Of a stretch of 64,000 nucleotides of DNA, positions 23,094 through 36,306 are shown in pieces. The DNA is from Lantana camara. Taxonomy: Eukaryota > Streptophyta > Magnoliopsida > Lamiales > Verbenaceae. The stretch lies in assembly GCA_037501455.1 (NCBI GenBank), contig CM074862.1:64077501-64141500 (forward strand). Reading direction: 5' to 3'. Positions within the stretch are counted from its first letter, which is position 1. Each line of letters starts with the position of its first letter. The notes beneath the pieces are model-generated. The model saw only the letters and a list, made by a program, of their open reading frames with translations. It ran no database searches and was not told the DNA's origin. A program made the translations under genes and the position numbers.

Positions 23094-26000
23094 ATGGCTC
23101 GCGATAGACATCACCGTGATCGTTCTCCTAGACATCGACATCATCGACATCATCGCAGGGAGAGATCACCACCTCCTCCTCCACCTCCTCAGGCTCAGCC
23201 ACAGGACTTTATGAATGCAGTGGTGGGTCTTATTGATCAGAGAGTTCGGGATCATGTTCCTCCACCACCACCAGTTGCACCACCACAGCCTGGAGGCCAG
23301 ATTTCAGCTATCTTTAGGGAGTTCCAGAACCAGCATCCTCCCAAGTTTTATAAAGGTAATGATATTCAGGCCGAGCAATGGCTCAGGGAGATCGAGAGGG
23401 TTTGGGAGCTCATTCCTTGTGAGTCTCAGGAGAAGGCCCGTTGTACGCTTTCTTTGATTCAGGGTGAGGCCTATTCCTGGTGGGAGAGTGCTCGGATAGT
23501 GTTAGAGGCAGCAGGTGAAGAAGTAAATTGGGAAGTGTTTGTCAGAGAGTTCAGAAACAAGTTCATTCCTCCATCTTCTCGCACTAGAAGATTGAAGGAA
23601 TTTACAGAGCTCAAGCAGGGAAGCCGGTCAGTTTCAGAGTATATCGCTGAGTATGAGAGATTGTCACGCTATGCTCCTAATATAGCGAGTGATGATTTCC
23701 ATAAGGCGATGCAGTTTGTTCAGGGCCTTAGACCGGATATTCAGGCAGCGATTGAGGCGGTCAACACGAGCACGTGGGCGAAGGCTACCAAAAAGGCCTT
23801 GTTGGTTGAGGATTCAGTGAATGCGAGGCGGTCTTCTTACCGTTCAGGCTCAGGTTCGGGCTCAGGTTCAGGATCGGGATTTAGAGGTACTGGATCGGGT
23901 TTCAGAGGTGCCGGATCAGGGTTTAAGGGTTCTGGCTCGGGTTCTGCTTCGGGCAAGAGGCCGATAGTTTATTCTTCTCCACTACCAGCTCCACAGGGCC
24001 CAGGGAAGAAGCCCCGACCAGCAGGACCAGTGATTCGAGCTCCAGTTGCTCCAGCTTTACCACCACCACCCGAGAGGCCTGCTTGTACCTTCTGTGGTCG
24101 GAGGACGCACACCTATGATAACTGCAGGAGGCGTCTGGGTCTATGTTTGCTTTGTGGGAGCGACGAGCATATGGTAGACGGATGTCCGGATAACAGGATG
24201 CTACCGCCGGGAGCACCGAGACCACTGATTAGGGCTCGGGCTTATGCTTTGGACGGAGAGCAGCCGGATGCTGATGTGGATCCAGCCGCGGTAGTTGAAG
24301 GTACCATTTGCATACATGGCACGAACATACATACCTTGTTTGATCCGGAAGCTACTCACTCCTTTCTTTCGAGTGCTATATCTGTTTCTTTGCCTTTGCC
24401 TGTTTCTCGTTCTTCTGCATGTTATGTGGTTAGTACTCCTTTTGGTGGTAGTTTAGAATCTGATCGGGTGTTCAGAGAGGTTCCGGTGAGTATCGAGGGT
24501 CGAGTTTTCTTGTCAGACTTCATTGAGCTGCCGATGACTTGCTATGGATCCATTCTGGGCATGGATTGGTTGTACAGACATTCTGCCACAGTTGATTGTA
24601 GAGCGAAGAAGGTTCAGTTGGGATCAGATTTGGTAGTAGGTTGGAGTTCCAAGACTGTACCTCTACTTTCTTTTTTTGAAGCTCATAAGTTGGTTCGAGA
24701 GGGAGCTACGGGTTTCATTGCTTATGTTCTCAATAAACCCAAGGATCAGAGTAAGCTGGAAGAGACGGAAGTAGTGAAGGAATTTCCCGAGGTTTTCCCT
24801 GAGGAATTGGATTCTTTACCTCCAGAACGGGAAATTGAGTTTGTGATCGATTTATACCCTAACGCAGAGCCGTACTCCAAGACTCCGTATCGTATGGCTC
24901 CGGCCGAGTTGAAAGAGTTGAAGACTCAACTTGATGCGTTGTTGGAGATTGGGTACATTAGACCGAGTTCTTCTCCTTGAGGTGCACCGGTTTTGTTTGT
25001 AAAGAAGAAGGACGGAACCTTGAGAATGTGCATAGACTATAGAGAGTTGAACCGGATGACGATCAAGAATAAGTATCCTCTTCCGCACATCGAGGAGTTG
25101 TTTGATATACTTCAGGGATCGAAAGTATATTCGAAGTTGGACTTGAGACAAGGATACTACCAGCTGCGTATCCGAGCAGGGGATATTCCTAAGACAGGAT
25201 TTAACACTCGGTACGGGCATTATGAGTTTGTTGTGATGCCGTTTGGATTGACTAATACCCCAGCAGCTTTTATGGATATGATGCACAGGATCTTCAGGCC
25301 TTTTCTGGATAAGTTCGTGGTCATTTTTATTGACGATATCCTGGTTTTCTCGAAGTCTGCCGAGGAGCATGCACGACACCTCCAGTTGGTATTGAGGACT
25401 TTGAAGGAGCATCAGTTGTTTGCCAAGTTCAGCAAGTGTGAGTTCTGGATTGACAGGGTGTCATTCTTGGGTCACGTGATTTCGGGCAACGGTTTGGAAG
25501 TCGATCCTTCCAAGATTGAATCGGTGTTGAAATGGGAGAAACCTAGGAATGCCTCTGAGATTAGGAGTTTCTTGGGATTGGCAGGTTATTACAGGAGGTT
25601 TGTTAAGGATTTCTCTAAGTTAGCAGCTCCTTTAACCCGGTTGACGAAGAAGAATGTGAAATTTGATTGGAATGAAGATTGTGAGAGGAGTTTCACTTTC
25701 TTGAAGGAGAAGTTAGTGTCTGCTCCAGTGTTAGCCCTTCCGGAAGGTTCTGAAGGATATGCTGTTTATACGGATGCTTCTAAGGAAGGTTTGGGATGTG
25801 TGTTGACTCAGAAGGGTAAAGTAATTGCTTATGCATCCCGAAAGTTGAAAGAGCATGAGACGAATTATCCGACACATGATCTTGAGCTTGCTGCTGTAGT
25901 CTTTGCACTTGGAAAGTGGAGACATTATTTGTATGGAGTGTCTTTCGAGATTTTCACCGACTACAAAAGCCTCCAGTATTTATTCACTCAGAAGGATTTG

Positions 26001-27665
26001 AATATGAGGCAACGGCGTTGGATGGAAAGGTTGGAAGATTATGATTGCACGATCAAGTACCATCCCGGCAAAGCCAATGTGGTCGCCGATGCACTTAGTA
26101 GGAAGGCTAGTGTGTCGAGCTTGGAAGTGGGTGAAAACAGTGGAATCGAGCCAATTGTTTTAAAGGCTTGAGTTTCTAATATTTCGGTTCAGCCAGAATT
26201 GAAGCACAAGTTGTTTGAGGCTCAGAGTACGGATTTGGAAGTTCAGAGATTGGTAGCTAAGGCAAGAGCTGATCCAGAGTGTCCATTCGGGTTCGATGAA
26301 ACCGGTCTTCTTCGTTTCAAGAACCGAGTGGTTGTACCCGAAGAGTTGAAACGGGTATTGCTCGAGGAAGCTCACAGATCGGCTTATTCTATCCACCCCG
26401 GAGGAAACAAGATGTATGAGGATTTAAGGCAGTATTATTGGTGGCGTGGATTGAAGAAAGATGTGGCCGAGTTTGTGAAGCATTGTCTCACTTGTCAGAA
26501 AGTGAAAGCCGAGCATCAGAAACCGGGAGGTCTTCTTCAGCCGTTACCTATTCCTGAGTGGAAGTGGGAACAGGTGACGATGGATTTCGTTTCCGGGCTA
26601 CCTAAGGTGAAAGGTGGTTTTGATGGGATTTGGGTAATTGTGGACCGTTTGACGAAGTCTGCACATTTTCTGCCGGTTCGGATGTCATATAAGATTCGCA
26701 AGCTAGCTGAGCTTTATAACCGGGAAATTGTTAGACTTCACGGGATTCCGATCAGTATCGTTTCGGACAGAGATCCACGGTTCACTTCGAGGTTGTGGCG
26801 TGAATTGCAAGAGATTTTGGGTACAAAGCTTCAGTTTAGTACAGCTTTTCATCCTCAGACGGATGGTCAGTCCGAGAGATTAATAAGGTATCTCGAGGAT
26901 TTGCTACGAGCTTGTTCTTTGGATTTTCAGTCTTCTTGGCATGATCAGCTACCTCTGATTGAGTTCGCGTACAACAACAGTTTTCAGGCTTCGATTGGAA
27001 TGGCGCCGTATGAGCTACTTTATGGACGGAAGTGTCGTTCTCCGTTGTTCTTTGACTTGGAAGAGTGGAAATGGACTAAGCAGGAAGGTGTTAAGAAAGG
27101 TGAGAAATTGGAAAAACCTTCCAAGGCCGTTGAGGCTATGATTGAGAAAGTCCAACTAATAAAACAACGGATGAAATCAGCTCAAGACAGACAGAAGAGC
27201 TACGCCGATCGTCGCAGAAGGGATCTCGAGTTTGAGGTTGGAGACCGGGTATTCTTGAAGGCGTCTCCACGTAAAGGATTTGCTCGGATTGGGAAAGGAG
27301 GTAAACTTAAACCTCGTTATTTAGGTCCTTATGAGATTTTGGAAAGAATTGGAGAAGTTGCTTACAGATTGGACCTACCACCGAGCCTCACGGGGATTCA
27401 TAACGTATTTCACGTGTCTCAGCTGAGGAAATACTACCCCGATGAAACCGAGATCATTCCTATTGAAGAAGTGGAATTGGAACCGAGTCTTACCTTTGTT
27501 CAGAAACCGGTTAAGATTTTGGATAAGAAGTTTCAGGAATTAAGAAACCGGAGGATTCCCATGGTTAAGGTTCTTTGGAGAAGTGATAAGACCGAAGAAG
27601 CCACGTGGGAGACTGAAGACAAAATGAGACGGTTCCATCCAGAGTTGTTCCCTTCCGATCAGTGA
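23094..27665 (+). pseudogene. Gypsy unit 2 Gag-Pol, same two premature stops
   Basis: A near-exact copy of the unit 1 polyprotein, offset by 7402 bp: Gag, zinc knuckles, protease, reverse transcriptase, RNase H, integrase and a chromodomain-like end. It repeats every lesion of unit 1: TGA at 24978-24980, TGA at 26169-26171, the D-P-E-A protease core and the T-D-Y-K RNase H change. The only difference noticed is a silent third-position T at 26591. Shared lesions mean both units descend from one already-dead sequence. It cannot encode a complete polyprotein without readthrough. Confidence 0.93.
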
Positions 27666-27699
27666 ATCTGGGGACCAGATTCTTATAAGGAGGGAGGAT

Positions 27700-30246
27700 T
27701 GTAACGCCCCAGCTTTCGGCAATTCAGGTATGAACGACACGTGTGCGTTTGAGGGATATATTTTATTTTAATTGTTCATTTCTTTAATTTCCATAGCATG
27801 ACATTATTTTTATAAAATTATATTCTTAACATTTTATTGAAAAGTCATATCATATCATATTTTCGAAATTATTGAACGTGATTGCTACGTGAATTATTTT
27901 CCCGAATGTGATCTATTTCTTTTATGTCGTTAATTTCTCGTTTTCATGAATATGGGACCTAATTGAATTGGACTTAATTGATCATTTAAAGTTGGATTTG
28001 GACTTAATAGCATGACTTAATAAGTGAAAGGATTTAATTGCAAAATTGGCCCTCTCCTCTCCTCTCATAGCAGCAACATCACGTACCATTACATTTCATT
28101 CTTCATACACAACTTTTCTTCCTTGTTCTTGCTCCTTGCTCAACCGATCAAACCCTCACTTTGAAGAGTGAAGATTTCATCTTGCAAGCATCAATTTTTG
28201 TGGGATTTGTGACCATACAAGCATCATCAACATCATTCCCACCATCTCTTCTTTCATTTCTTCCATTTGAGGTAATTAGGGAGATTGAATGATTTTATTG
28301 AAAATATGTGAGATATAGGGCTTTGTATTGGCTTGAGTATATTGTGTATTGGTTGTTGGAAAAATATTTGTGAACTATAAGCTCAAGTTTGATATATATA
28401 TCTTGAGTTATATGAGCTTGAAGCATGATGGAGAGTAGGGGTTTCATATGAGTGAATATTGATGATCTAATGTGCAAATATGTGTTTTTATGAGTTATTG
28501 TTGATATATATACATGCTAGCATATTTATTGCATCTAATATCTTCATTTAAACTTGGTTTAAATCCATTTTTATGGTTGTTTGGGGTGATTGCCATGGCT
28601 GCTCTGTTTTCTGCTCTGCATTCTTTGCTCACGTATTTTGGGAACGGCCATTCCCAACCCCAGTTCAAAGCTGGAACGGCCGTTCCCATGATGCTGAGAT
28701 AAGGCCAGCGAGCCTGGGAACGGCCGTTCCCACTTTGGCCTGCGAGCCGGAACGGCCATTCCCGGCCAAGACGCGTTTTATTTTAAAGAAACGCTGGCGC
28801 GCGTTTCTGAGCCATGGGAACGGCCCTTCCCATTTTCAAGGGAAGGCCGGAACGGCCGTTCCCACGGCCAATGTAGAGCAAAAAGCTACTGCCTAAAATT
28901 AAAATTTTAGCACCAACCTCCAATCATTTCTTTGACCCCTAATTGCTATTATATGATCGCATACATGTTGAAACGCAATATTTTCAAGGTGCATTGTATT
29001 TTTCCCGTCGTTTCGTCGCTTTTTGCCGTTCGTCCTATTTGGTACATTTTGAGTCGTGTTTCACGGACAATTGTCTTTCTTGCACAGACCAGCTTCCTGG
29101 TGACGAGGAGCAGGCCCCGTGAGCTGTTTCCTTGGAATTATTTTGGGTCGTCAGGTGAGGTTTAATTTTAGATACATAGGACCCGTACAACCCTATGTGA
29201 TATTTTAAGCCAAAACCTATATTTATACGTATAGTTTTCAAATGAGATTGGTTTTCAAATGTTTTATCGATCTATTGAAAAGAAATTGATTGATTGATTG
29301 ATTGATTGGGCGAGTATTGTATTGCACTGTGGGCCCGAGGGTAGTGACTCGAGCCAACCGGGAAAGCATGGGCTGACGGGTAACTCGGGAGCTATCCTCA
29401 CCAAATTGGGATGACCCCTGAACCCCCTAGGAGATTAGGGCGGGGAAGGAGTTCCGGGCTTAGGGATTCATGTACCCTCTGCCCAGATTGATTGGATGGT
29501 GGGGCCTTGCAATCCCACCATCACCCGGAGGAAGAAGGCGTCATTGAAATTGCTAATTGTGCACATTAATGAATTGCTTGATCACCTAATCACCTAATAA
29601 TTGATTGATTGATTGTACACAGTCGGTGTAAGGTTGGAGAATTGCCCTACTCGCCGGGCCACTATTGATTGAATTGAATTGATTGAATTGAAATTGGAAT
29701 AGTTGTAATCTCGGGCGATAGTATCTCTTTTAACCTATTAGATTGTATTGTTTTCCCAAAATTATTACCCGAGGTTATAACTTGCATGTATGTGCGCTTA
29801 TATTTATTTATACCCCTCGCTCAGTCCGAGTTGGACTGACACCTCAACTTTTCAGTGTTTTGCAGGGCGTGCTAGGCGGGAATTTAGAGTCATGAGGTCT
29901 TTAAATTTGGGTCTAGCACACTTCATTCCCACATTTTGTATGTATAGCTAATTGGGGATATTTTGTATACCGCTTTGATATATATATTGTTGGGAGATGT
30001 TAATGTATTGATAGTGTAAATAAGTGAATATGGTACTTTACGTGTCTAATGAATGTTATTGCTTCCGCTTTTGATTACTCTGATTTGATTGCTAGTCGGT
30101 TTTAAATTGAGGGTACCCGCCTAGCCTTGAGTCATTTTATTGTCTCCCGTTCGCTATCGCTTTGATTCATGTATGGATAGTCCATTTCATATGTGGATTG
30201 GAGCTATAGTGCGGGGGATGTGGTGCCTGGCGTTCCGGGTGCTACA
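27700..30246 (+). repeat. Gypsy array LTR3
   Basis: Terminal LTR ending GTGCTACA, followed by TCTTA (30247-30251) and then the Copia-2 leader. It matches LTR2 at the three diagnostic positions. Its palindrome cluster is at 28640-28863. Confidence 0.95.
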
Positions 30247-30251
30247 TCTTA

Positions 30252-30403
30252 GATCTTTGGGAATTCTAGATCTTTGAAAAACAGTGGGAGCTACATTAGA
30301 TTAAAGACCTTATCTTTTGTATATCGTTATAATTCAGCATGCTCACTAGTTCTCTATTTTACCATTTAGGTCGTAGATTCTGTGATTCTCTACGTGTTTT
30401 GAA
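30252..30403 (+). other. Copia-2 leader, second part
   Basis: GATCTTTGGGAATTC... matches Copia-1 at about 2642-2793 and leads into the Gag ATG at 30404, confirming that the gypsy array entered an intact leader. Confidence 0.9.
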
Positions 30404-33400
30404 ATGGCAACCAAAAACCCTCTTGTATAGATCCTCGAGTCAAACAAGTTGACTGGTCCCAACTATTCTGATTGGCTGAGGAATCTAAAAATCATTTTAG
30501 ATTCTGAGAAGAGAACTTATGTTCTCTTCGAAGGGGAGCCTAGTCCCGAAGGGGAGGCTCCCACTCGGGCCGAGCGGGATGCGATTCAGAAGTGGAAGGA
30601 TGATAATCTCCAAGCCCGTTGCCTTATGTTGGCTAACATGTCTCCGGACTAGCAAAGGCAACATGAGGCCATGGAATTTGCTTGGGAGATTTACGACCAC
30701 TTAGAGCAACTTTACCGCCCTCATGAACGTGTTACAAGGTATAAAACTTCAAAGGAATTGTTCCACTTGAGAATGAGGGAAGGTTCAAGTGTCCATGTAT
30801 ATGGACTCAAGTTTCTTGCCCTTACTGAGAAACTTGCTTCCATGGACATGCCGCTGAAAGATGAGCTTTCAATGGACCTGTTGCTAGCTTCGCTCCCACC
30901 ATCGTTCAACCCATTTGTCCTTAACTTCAACATGAATCATGCTGGTGCTACTGTAGCTGAGCTGATTAGTCAGCTTGTGACTGCTGAAAGCACGATCAAG
31001 AAGGACAATAAGGTTTTGATGGTGAATGCTCCATCTTCCTCTTCTGGGCTTTCTAAAGGTAAGGGCAGGAAAGCCCAAAAGAAGAAGAAGAAACCCCTTA
31101 GGCCCACTGGTGGCATTTCGAAGGGGAAGGCCCAAAAGAAGAAGCGTGATCAGAAAGAGGATGTTTGCTTCCATTGTGGCAAAGCGGGACATTGGAGGAG
31201 AAACTGCCCAGAGTACAAGGCTACTCTAAAGAAAGGTATCTTTCTCGTTGAAGTAAATCTTTCTATTAATTCTAGTTCTTGGGTACTTGATACCGGTTGT
31301 GGAACTCATATCTGTAATGATGTACAGATGCTAAGTGAAGTCCAACAACTCAAAGAAGGAGAATGTGTCTTGAAGATCGGTGATGGCTCAAACGTTGAAG
31401 CTAGAGCTTTAGGCACAATTAGATTAGATTTAGGTAGTTTTGAGTTAGTATTAAATAAAGTCCTTTATGTACCGAGCATTATTCGTAATATAATTTCAGT
31501 TCCAATATTGGATTGTGAAGGTTATAAAACTTATATTAAGAATGGTAAATATTTTATCAAACGGAACAACTCTTCCGTTCACATCGGTACTCTAAGTAAT
31601 GGACTTTACCTAACTCAAAATATCAATATTATGAATATACAACGAGAAACAAAGTGTAAGAGAGATGACAAAGTTTCAGCTCCCTTATGGCACGCTAGAT
31701 TAGGACACATTTCCAAGAACAGAATTAGCAAGATAAACACTTTAGGATCATTCTCTGAAAATGATCTTAAGGAGTTAACTTCTTGCGAATCCTGTCTCAA
31801 AGGGAAAATGTCCAAAGTCCCTTTTAAAGGAACTGTGGAACGTGCCACTAAGGTTTTGGATTTGATCCATACTGATGTTTGTGGACCGCTTAGTGTAAGC
31901 ACTAGAAACAATCATCAGTATTTCATAACCTTTACCGATGACTTTAGTCGATATGGTTATGTATACTTAATGAAGTATAAATCTGAAGCTTTTGAGAAAT
32001 TCTTAGAATTAAGGAGGTTGAGAACCAAACTGGTCACAAGATCAAAGCACTTCGATCTGATCGAGGAGGCGAGCATCTTAGTGAAGAATTCCTTAATCAT
32101 CTCAAAGATAATGGGATTATCTCTCAGTGGACTCCTCCGGGAACTCCTCAGCTTAATGGAGTTTCTGAGAGAAGGAATCGAACCTTACTCGATATGGTTC
32201 GTTCCATGATGAGTTTCACTGACTTACCACCTTCTTTCTGGGGTTATGCCCTAGAAAGTGCAGTAAAGATTCTGAATCTAGTTCCCTCTAAGTCAGTCCC
32301 CAAGACGCCCTATGAAATGTGGCATGGTAAAATCCCTAGTTATTCTTACTTAAGAATTTGGGGTTGTCCTGCTTACGTGAAGAGGACAGTGGGAGATAAG
32401 TTAGAATCTCGTTCTAACTTATGCTACTTTGTAGGTTATCCTAAGGAATCCATAGGATACTACTTCTATGATCAATCTGAGCAAAAGGTGTTTGTTTCCA
32501 GAAATGCCACTTTTCTTGAGGAACCGTTCCTTAAAGGAAAGAAAGGCAAGACCATAGAATTAGAAGAAGTACAAAGTGACCCCATACCACCCACTGAAGA
32601 AACGTCCCACTCTGATCAACCACAACCAATCACGAATTTCGATACACATGTAAATCCTCCTCTAAGGCGTTCTGAACGCACTCCTAGACAGCCGGAGAGA
32701 TGGTATGGATTCTTCCATGAAATCTCTCAAAAGGATAATGATCCTTCAACATATGAGGAGGCACTTTCAGATTCTGACTCTGAACAGTGGATAGAAGCCA
32801 TGAAATCCGAAATGGATTCCATGAACTCCAACCAAGTTTGGACCTTGGTAGATTTGCCTGATGGGGTCAAACCCATAAGTTGCAAATGGATCTTTAAGAG
32901 AAAGCTTGGAGTTGATGGAAGCATTGCAGCCTACAAAGCAAGACTGGTTGCAAAAGGATTCACTCAAAGACCCGGCATGGACTTTGACGAAACCTTTTAA
33001 CCAGTTGCAATGCAAAAGTCCATTCGAATCATGCTTGCCATTGCTGCATATTATGACTATGAGATATGGCAAATGGATGTGAAAACTGCCTTTCTCAATG
33101 GTGACATTGACAAAGACATTTATATGGAGCAACCCATAGGTTTCACATTCAGTGGGAGTGAGCAAAAGGTTTGCAAACTCCAAAGATCAATCTATGGATT
33201 GAAACAGGCTTCTAGGAATTGGAACATTCGATTTGATGAATCAGTCAAAGCGTTTGGCTTCATGCAAATTTCGAATGAATCATGTGTTTATAGAAAGGAA
33301 TTGGAGACCTCAGTGCAACTCTTAGTACTTTATGTTGATGACATCCTTCTTATTGGGAATTCGAGGGATGACATGAAAGTGACTAAGTTATGGTTATCGA

Positions 33401-34299
33401 ACCAATTCGAGATGAAAGATCTTGGTGATGCGTCCTATATCCTTGGAATTAAAATCTATAGAGATAGATCTAGAAGGTTAATAGGACTATCACAGTCGAT
33501 GTACATTGACAAAGTATTGAAGAGATTCAATATGGAGTCAGCAAAGGTTAAGAACCTTCCTATGAGTGTAGGAACATGTCTTTCAAAGAAGATGTGTCCT
33601 AAGACTAACCTTGAGAAGGAGAGAATGACTCATACACCTTATGCGTCAGCAATAGGTAGCATAATGTATGCAATGTTATGTACTCGACCGGATGTGGCTT
33701 ATGCACTTAGTGTGACAAGTCGTTTCCAATCTGACCCTGGAGATGGTCACTTGGCTGCCGTGAAGAATATTCTTAAGTACTTGAAAAGTACTAAAGATTT
33801 ATTCTTAGTTTACGGAGGTCAGAAAGATCTTACTGTCGAAGGATACTGCGATGCAGGCTTTGCATCTGACTTAGATGATTTTAAGTCAATGAACGGCGGA
33901 GCAGTGAGTTGAAAGAGTTCCAAGCAAACAACCACTACAGATTCGACCACTGAGGCCGAATACTTAGCTGCAAATGATGCAGCTAAGGAAGGTGTTTGGA
34001 TTAGAAACTTCATTCAAGAGTTGAATGTTGTTCCTAGAATGAAAGACCCCATTACTGTGTTTTGTGACAACACTGGGGCGGTTGCTCAAGCAAGAGAACC
34101 AAGATCTCACCAACGGACCAAGCACATTATGAGGAAGTATCACCTAATCCGTGATATTATCAAAAGAGGAGATGTGCAAATTGAGAGGGTCACATCAGCA
34201 GAGAACGTGGCAGATCCACTTACTAAACCCCTTAGTCGAGAAGCTTTCCAAGGTCATCTTCAGAAGATGGGACTTAGAGTAGCTTTAGAATGGCTTTGA
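30404..34299 (+). pseudogene. Copia-2 Gag-Pol, multiply broken
   Basis: Homologous from start to end with the 1307-residue Copia-1 protein, with Gag, zinc knuckle, protease, integrase, reverse transcriptase (L-Y-V-D-D) and RNase H all recognisable. Lesions seen by comparison: TAG at codon 9 (30428-30430), a 3-bp deletion near 30610, TAG at 30650-30652, a 4-bp deletion near 32010 that shifts the frame in integrase, TAA at 32998-33000 early in reverse transcriptase, a 21-bp in-frame deletion near 33891 and TGA at 33910-33912 in RNase H. It retains Gly in the reverse transcriptase L-K-Q motif region that Copia-1 has changed to Arg. It is non-coding as a polyprotein, although its LTRs could still transcribe it. 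Confidence 0.95.
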
Positions 34300-34315
34300 C
34301 GGGCAAGTGGGAGAT

Positions 34316-35530
34316 TGTTAGGAATAGTGCCCTAAAAGCCGATTGTATATCCGCTTTGTGCTTTTCCTTATTGTAATCACAGACAATCTTTGAATAAAAT
34401 AACGAACTGAGGCAACACTTCTTTATATGCTCTTGTTTGGTATGCGTTTACTTTAGCTGTGCATGTATGAGAACTCCCCTAATCCTGATGACTTTAGGAC
34501 TCTACCATTTAGGTGAAATGGTTCATGAAACGAGCCCTATATCACATAAGTCATGATTAGTAAAATGCTCCAAGCCGATGAGTCCTACAGACAGTGGGAG
34601 TGTCAACCTGACTCCTCTAAGGCTTGCTTGTGGGATCACGCCCTTAAGAAGGACCACCTTGTTTCATGGAGGTGGAAAGTGTATAGTTGATACGTGCGTG
34701 ATACATGAGGGTGCTTACTTTAATAAGTAAGTTCACTGAGGTGCCCCGTGTAAGAACATTCCTAAATGGGAAAGGAAGTTTCTATTTCAGGAAATGGAAA
34801 CTTCCAGATTAGGAAATATCTCACGAGTCATTGATGTGATTAATTGATCCTTAGACTTGAGGTTCCTTGTCACTTTATGAGTTAACTCTGTAGTCTTAGG
34901 TATAAGCTTTAAAGGGTGTCGCCTTAGACAACTGATTCAAGGCTTATGCTGGGGCTGCACAAGTGACTCATGAAAGTGAATGAGAATCAAGATAGGACCT
35001 ACACTTGCATTTGCAAGGTGATCTCTTATTGTGTAAGTCATTCATATGCCATATGGAGTCCTTGGCCAAGGCAGTAGATCAAGACATCAAGAAAAGGGTT
35101 TCTTGGATTGAGATCAAATGGATATGAAATGCACTTAGCTTTAAGACCGGATTATTAGGGTTCTGATTATTCCCTTGCCCTAGATCTTGGTTGAGAGATA
35201 GTAAGTAGGAGGATTGTATCTCGCATGAATCAATGACTTAAAGGTTCTGTCGAATCCGAACATTCCAATTCAGCTAGGGGTTAAACACCTGTTGCTAGAC
35301 TATGGTCGTTTAATCTGTGGACTGATTAATTAATTAGTGAATTAATTAATTGGAGTCACTGCTAATTGAATTAAGAACCTAGAGGGTCACACACAACAAC
35401 TTGGTTACATGAGTTGAGGCTTGAAAATGATTAAACGAGTTAATCGGGCCAAGAGGGTTCCACACGTGTGAAATCACACGTGTGGCTCACGTGAGTGACA
35501 CGTGTCACTGTGACACGTGTCACACACGTG

Positions 35531-35589
<59 letters not shown>

Positions 35590-36301
35590 TAAATAATTAA
35601 AGGTGTTAATTATTTAATAGACTTTGGTTTAATTTTGAATTAAAAAGAAAGTCTTATTTTGGAGAAAATAATCTAGTTAATTAATTGCGAATTAATTAAT
35701 TAGATAAAAATAAGTTATTTATTTTATAATAAATAAAGTATAAAATTATCCAAAAATAGTTTGGATATTTTTAGCTCTCTTAAAAGTTGACTTGAATTAG
35801 AATTCAAAGTCAAAGTTGGAAATTACTTGGAGATCAAGTAATAGGAGAGAGGAACCAAAACCCTTGCCTATGAGGACAAGGATTTCGGCCGCCCCTCCCC
35901 TTTCCTATATATAGGGGAGCTCATGCTCCCCTTTAGAGCGAATTGGCAATTCTTTTGGTTCATGTGTTGAACACCTTCCTTTCTCCAAGATTAAATTAAA
36001 CCCTAGGTTAAGCCTAAACACTAACTAGAGAACTAGCATCCTTACTAGTTAGATTGTGATCAAGTTGGTGGACTTTCTCTAGAGACTTCAAGTTAGAAGT
36101 TTGAAGATTCGAGCTTTACCAAGGAGAGGGGATCAAGCCGCGAGAAGAGCGTTCTTGGGTGGCTTGAAACGCTTCAAGAAAGAACAAAAGAAAAGTAAAT
36201 TTTCTATCTTTACGAATTTGGTTACACGATTGCGAGTTCAAGATCCTTTTGTTGGGAAAAATTTTTAAATTCCGCTGCTTTCTGATTCGTGTTTTCCAAC
36301 A
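34316..36301 (+). repeat. Copia-2 3' LTR (1986 bp)
   Basis: TGTTAGG...CCAACA followed by the ATAAG duplication. It includes six CACGTG cores (35461-35532), an uninterrupted AT dinucleotide run (35534-35585) and TATATATA at 35906-35913. Confidence 0.95.
35534..35585. repeat. (AT)26 microsatellite in Copia-2 3' LTR
   Basis: 52 bp of pure AT repeat. The same site in the 5' LTR (about 10074-10110) is shorter and interrupted, so this array expanded after insertion or was misassembled. Confidence 0.9.
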
Positions 36302-36306
36302 ATAAG

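Larger units (their letters stand above)
12896..30246 (+). mobile_element. Tandem gypsy (chromovirus-like) array, LTR-I-LTR-I-LTR
   Basis: Three LTRs (12896-15442, 20298-22844, 27700-30246; 2547 bp each) alternate with two internal regions of 4855 bp, with an exact 7402-bp period. Only one target duplication pair exists: TCTTA at 12891-12895 and 30247-30251. Neither inner LTR junction has a duplication, so this is not two independent insertions. By eye the LTRs differ at three positions (13169, 14229, 14705, where LTR1 differs from LTR2 and LTR3). I noticed one internal difference (19189 against 26591, synonymous). The chromodomain-like C terminus and long LTRs suggest the Tekay/Del group. 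Confidence 0.95.
8857..36301 (+). mobile_element. Copia-2, complete but split by a gypsy array
   Basis: Same family as Copia-1. Components are the 5' LTR 8857-10825, internal region 10826-12895 continued at 30252-34315, and 3' LTR 34316-36301. The target duplication ATAAG is at 8852-8856 and 36302-36306, and removing the element rejoins the Gypsy-B reading frame. The 17.35-kb gypsy array at 12896-30246 interrupts the leader. The Gag-Pol frame is broken by several lesions, so the element cannot supply its own enzymes. Confidence 0.95.

Noticed and set aside
12896..30246. CRISPR-like or segmental-gene array because of exact periodicity
   Set aside because: The repeated unit is a complete retrotransposon with LTRs; no short direct repeat and spacer pattern exists.
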